From positions 1 through 7,538 of the forward strand of contig DASVVJ010000794.1 in NCBI GenBank assembly GCA_036389955.1: DNA of 7,538 nucleotides, read 5' to 3'. Below, one piece after another: positions 6,306 to 7,538 of this stretch (position 1 is its first letter; every line of letters begins with the position of its first letter). A program made the translations under genes and the position numbers. The notes beneath the pieces are model-generated. The model was not told the origin of the DNA. It searched no databases and saw only the letters and a program-made list of their open reading frames with translations. The DNA comes from DATHBR01 sp036389955 (GTDB lineage: Bacteria > Myxococcota > Myxococcia > Myxococcales > Myxococcaceae).

Positions 6306-6334
6306 CTGACAACTTCCTACGTGTGACGTAGGCT
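6306..6334 (+). promoter_or_regulatory. Candidate promoter of the kinase gene
   Basis: CTGACA (6306-6311) and TAGGCT (6329-6334) are separated by exactly 17 nt. The first matches the -35 consensus at five of six positions and the second matches the -10 at three. Transcription would start near 6341, after the in-frame ATG at 6338 and about 40 nt before the ATG at 6380, which favours the latter as start. Confidence 0.35.
6316..6332. promoter_or_regulatory. Perfect inverted repeat, probable operator
   Basis: CCTACGT (6316-6322) and ACGTAGG (6326-6332) form a perfect 7-bp inverted repeat around GTG. It occupies the spacer and part of the -10 of the candidate kinase promoter, the usual place for a repressor site. 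It also lies between two divergent genes, so it could control both. The regulator is not identifiable here. Confidence 0.4.
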
Positions 6335-6379
6335 CCCATGAGGGCGAGATGTGCTCGCCTCAGCCTCGCGAGACACCTC

Positions 6380-7538
6380 ATGGAGAGTCCTCCCAGCCCC
6401 GAGTTGGATCCGGTCCATCTTCCCCCGGGAACCAAGGTAGGCCCGTGGCGCGTGGTGAGCCGGAGCGCGCAGGGCACCTATGGAACCGTTTACCGCGCCG
6501 TCAGCTCGGGCCAGGACGAGCCCGTCCCTGTCGCCCTCAAGCTGGCACTTCACCCCGAGGATCCTCGCTTCAGCCGCGAGGCCGCCGTGCTCTCCCGCCT
6601 CGACCACCCCAGCATCCCTCTGGTGCTGGACCATGGCCGCTGGCGCCACTCCTCGGGCGTGCCCTACCCCTACCTCACCATGGCGTGGATCGAGGGCACG
6701 CCCCTCTACGACTGGGCTCGGCAGCACAACCCCACCTCTCTCCAGGTGCTCCGGCTCCTCGCCCACCTGGCCCGGGCGCTCCAGGCGGTCCACAAGGCTA
6801 GCGCCGTTCACCGGGACGTGAAGGGTGACAATGTGCTCGTCCGGCACGAGGACACTCGCGCCGTGCTCACTGACTTCGGTTCCTCGAACCACCGGGGCGC
6901 GTTCCGTCTCACGTGGAAGACTCAGCCTCCCGGTACACCGGCCTACCGCTCTCCCGAGGCCTGGCACTTCCTGCTTCGCTTCGGCCTTGCCTCCGACGCC
7001 CACTACCTGGCCACTCCCGCAGATGATGTCTTCGCGCTGGGCGTCACTGCCTACCGGCTCGTCACCGGCCAGTACCCTCCTTCCACCGAGCCTGGTCAGC
7101 CCGAAGCTGAAGTCTGGAACCCGGAGGGCTCCGGTCCCAAGCCGCCCCAGGCACTCAACCCCAGAGTGGCTCCACAGCTCGGCGCGTTGATTCTCCGAAT
7201 GCTCTCGGCGGCTCCCGAGGCCCGTGGCACGGCGAAGGAGTTGGCCGAGGCGCTGGAACTCGCGGCCGAGCACCCGAGCCCTGAGGCGGAACCGCCTCTC
7301 TTCGTGCAGGTACCAACGCCGCCTCCTGCTCCAGCGAAGATCACACCACCAGCGTCGGCTCGGGCGTCTAAACCGGCCACGGACAGCAAGGTCTCGGAGG
7401 GGCCCAGGTCCTGGGCGAAGCACTTGTTCTGGGTGCCTTGGCTCGTCACCACCACCGTTGGGCTGCTCCTGGGCTTCTGGGCGGGACAGGCAACAAGCTC
7501 CCGGATCGAGCGGATCCGCTCGACAGCCCAGAGTGCCT
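6380..7538 (+). CDS. Hanks-type Ser/Thr protein kinase with membrane anchor, 3' truncated by the window
   Basis: This membrane-anchored eukaryotic-like kinase is likely to phosphorylate proteins on Ser/Thr. The 386 residues seen contain Lys54 in VALK, Glu67 of helix C, the catalytic loop HRDVKGDN (144-151), DFG (165-167), SPE in place of APE (191-193), Asp216 in DDVFALG and Arg282. The glycine loop reads AQGTYG, with Ala replacing its first Gly. All catalytic residues are present. A Pro/Ala-rich linker (about 300-345) leads to one transmembrane helix (about 349-368), so the kinase is cytoplasmic and the unseen remainder would lie outside. The reading frame is open to the last base; no stop is seen. 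ATG at 6380 is chosen because the protein then begins shortly before the kinase fold. ATG at 6338, in frame, would add 14 Arg-rich residues and is the alternative. It is divergent from the hydrolase. Confidence 0.9.
   Translation, partial: MESPPSPELDPVHLPPGTKVGPWRVVSRSAQGTYGTVYRAVSSGQDEPVPVALKLALHPEDPRFSREAAVLSRLDHPSIPLVLDHGRWRHSSGVPYPYLTMAWIEGTPLYDWARQHNPTSLQVLRLLAHLARALQAVHKASAVHRDVKGDNVLVRHEDTRAVLTDFGSSNHRGAFRLTWKTQPPGTPAYRSPEAWHFLLRFGLASDAHYLATPADDVFALGVTAYRLVTGQYPPSTEPGQPEAEVWNPEGSGPKPPQALNPRVAPQLGALILRMLSAAPEARGTAKELAEALELAAEHPSPEAEPPLFVQVPTPPPAPAKITPPASARASKPATDSKVSEGPRSWAKHLFWVPWLVTTTVGLLLGFWAGQATSSRIERIRSTAQSA

Noticed and set aside
6317..7423. 368-aa open frame on the - strand opposite the kinase
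   Set aside because: It is antisense to a kinase with all catalytic motifs, is Arg/Gly-rich, and has no recognisable domain. It is a high-GC shadow.

Overview
The window is high-GC DNA that looks myxobacterial (Cystobacterineae-like: Archangium, Cystobacter, Myxococcus or Stigmatella). The reasons are the strong GC bias at third codon positions, a Hanks-type kinase with a C-terminal membrane anchor, an Rpn/transposase_31 family nuclease of the type common in these genomes, and an 18-bp palindrome that fits the LexA box I remember for Myxococcus xanthus. The assignment is inferred from gene content, not from a marker gene.

Layout, left to right. (1) A small YHS-domain protein on the + strand converges with recJ on the - strand, which encodes a complete single-strand 5'-3' exonuclease of the DHH family. 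(2) A 223-bp divergent intergenic region carries a near-perfect LexA/TetR-type palindrome between recJ and a + strand outer-membrane beta-barrel protein with a signal peptide. (3) About 100 bp after the barrel gene hold a tRNA T-arm-like hairpin and a 10-codon micro-ORF. Its stop codon abuts the start of the next gene, and the next gene's Shine-Dalgarno sequence is buried in a stem. (4) That next gene encodes a 422-aa protein that I read as a probable DACNV-type sensor domain fused to a diadenylate-cyclase-like (DAC) domain. It has the DGA motif but a modified RHR motif (RHT). Its codon use is visibly less GC-biased than its neighbours', so it looks acquired. (5) A PD-(D/E)XK Rpn-family nuclease follows on the same strand. 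Late in its frame lies an internal ATG with a strong Shine-Dalgarno sequence, the arrangement known for intragenic Rpn antitoxins. (6) Convergent to it is an alpha/beta hydrolase. (7) Divergent from the hydrolase is a Ser/Thr kinase that runs off the right edge, preceded by a perfect 7-bp inverted repeat inside a candidate promoter.

The part most worth attention is about 2810-5320. A nucleotide-second-messenger-type sensor/cyclase gene with foreign codon use sits just past a tRNA-like scar and beside a nuclease of a toxin/antiphage family. This suggests a small accessory or defence cassette inserted among housekeeping genes. The flanking genes (recJ, barrel protein, hydrolase, kinase) look like ordinary chromosome. 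No CRISPR array, complete tRNA, rRNA or integrase gene is visible.
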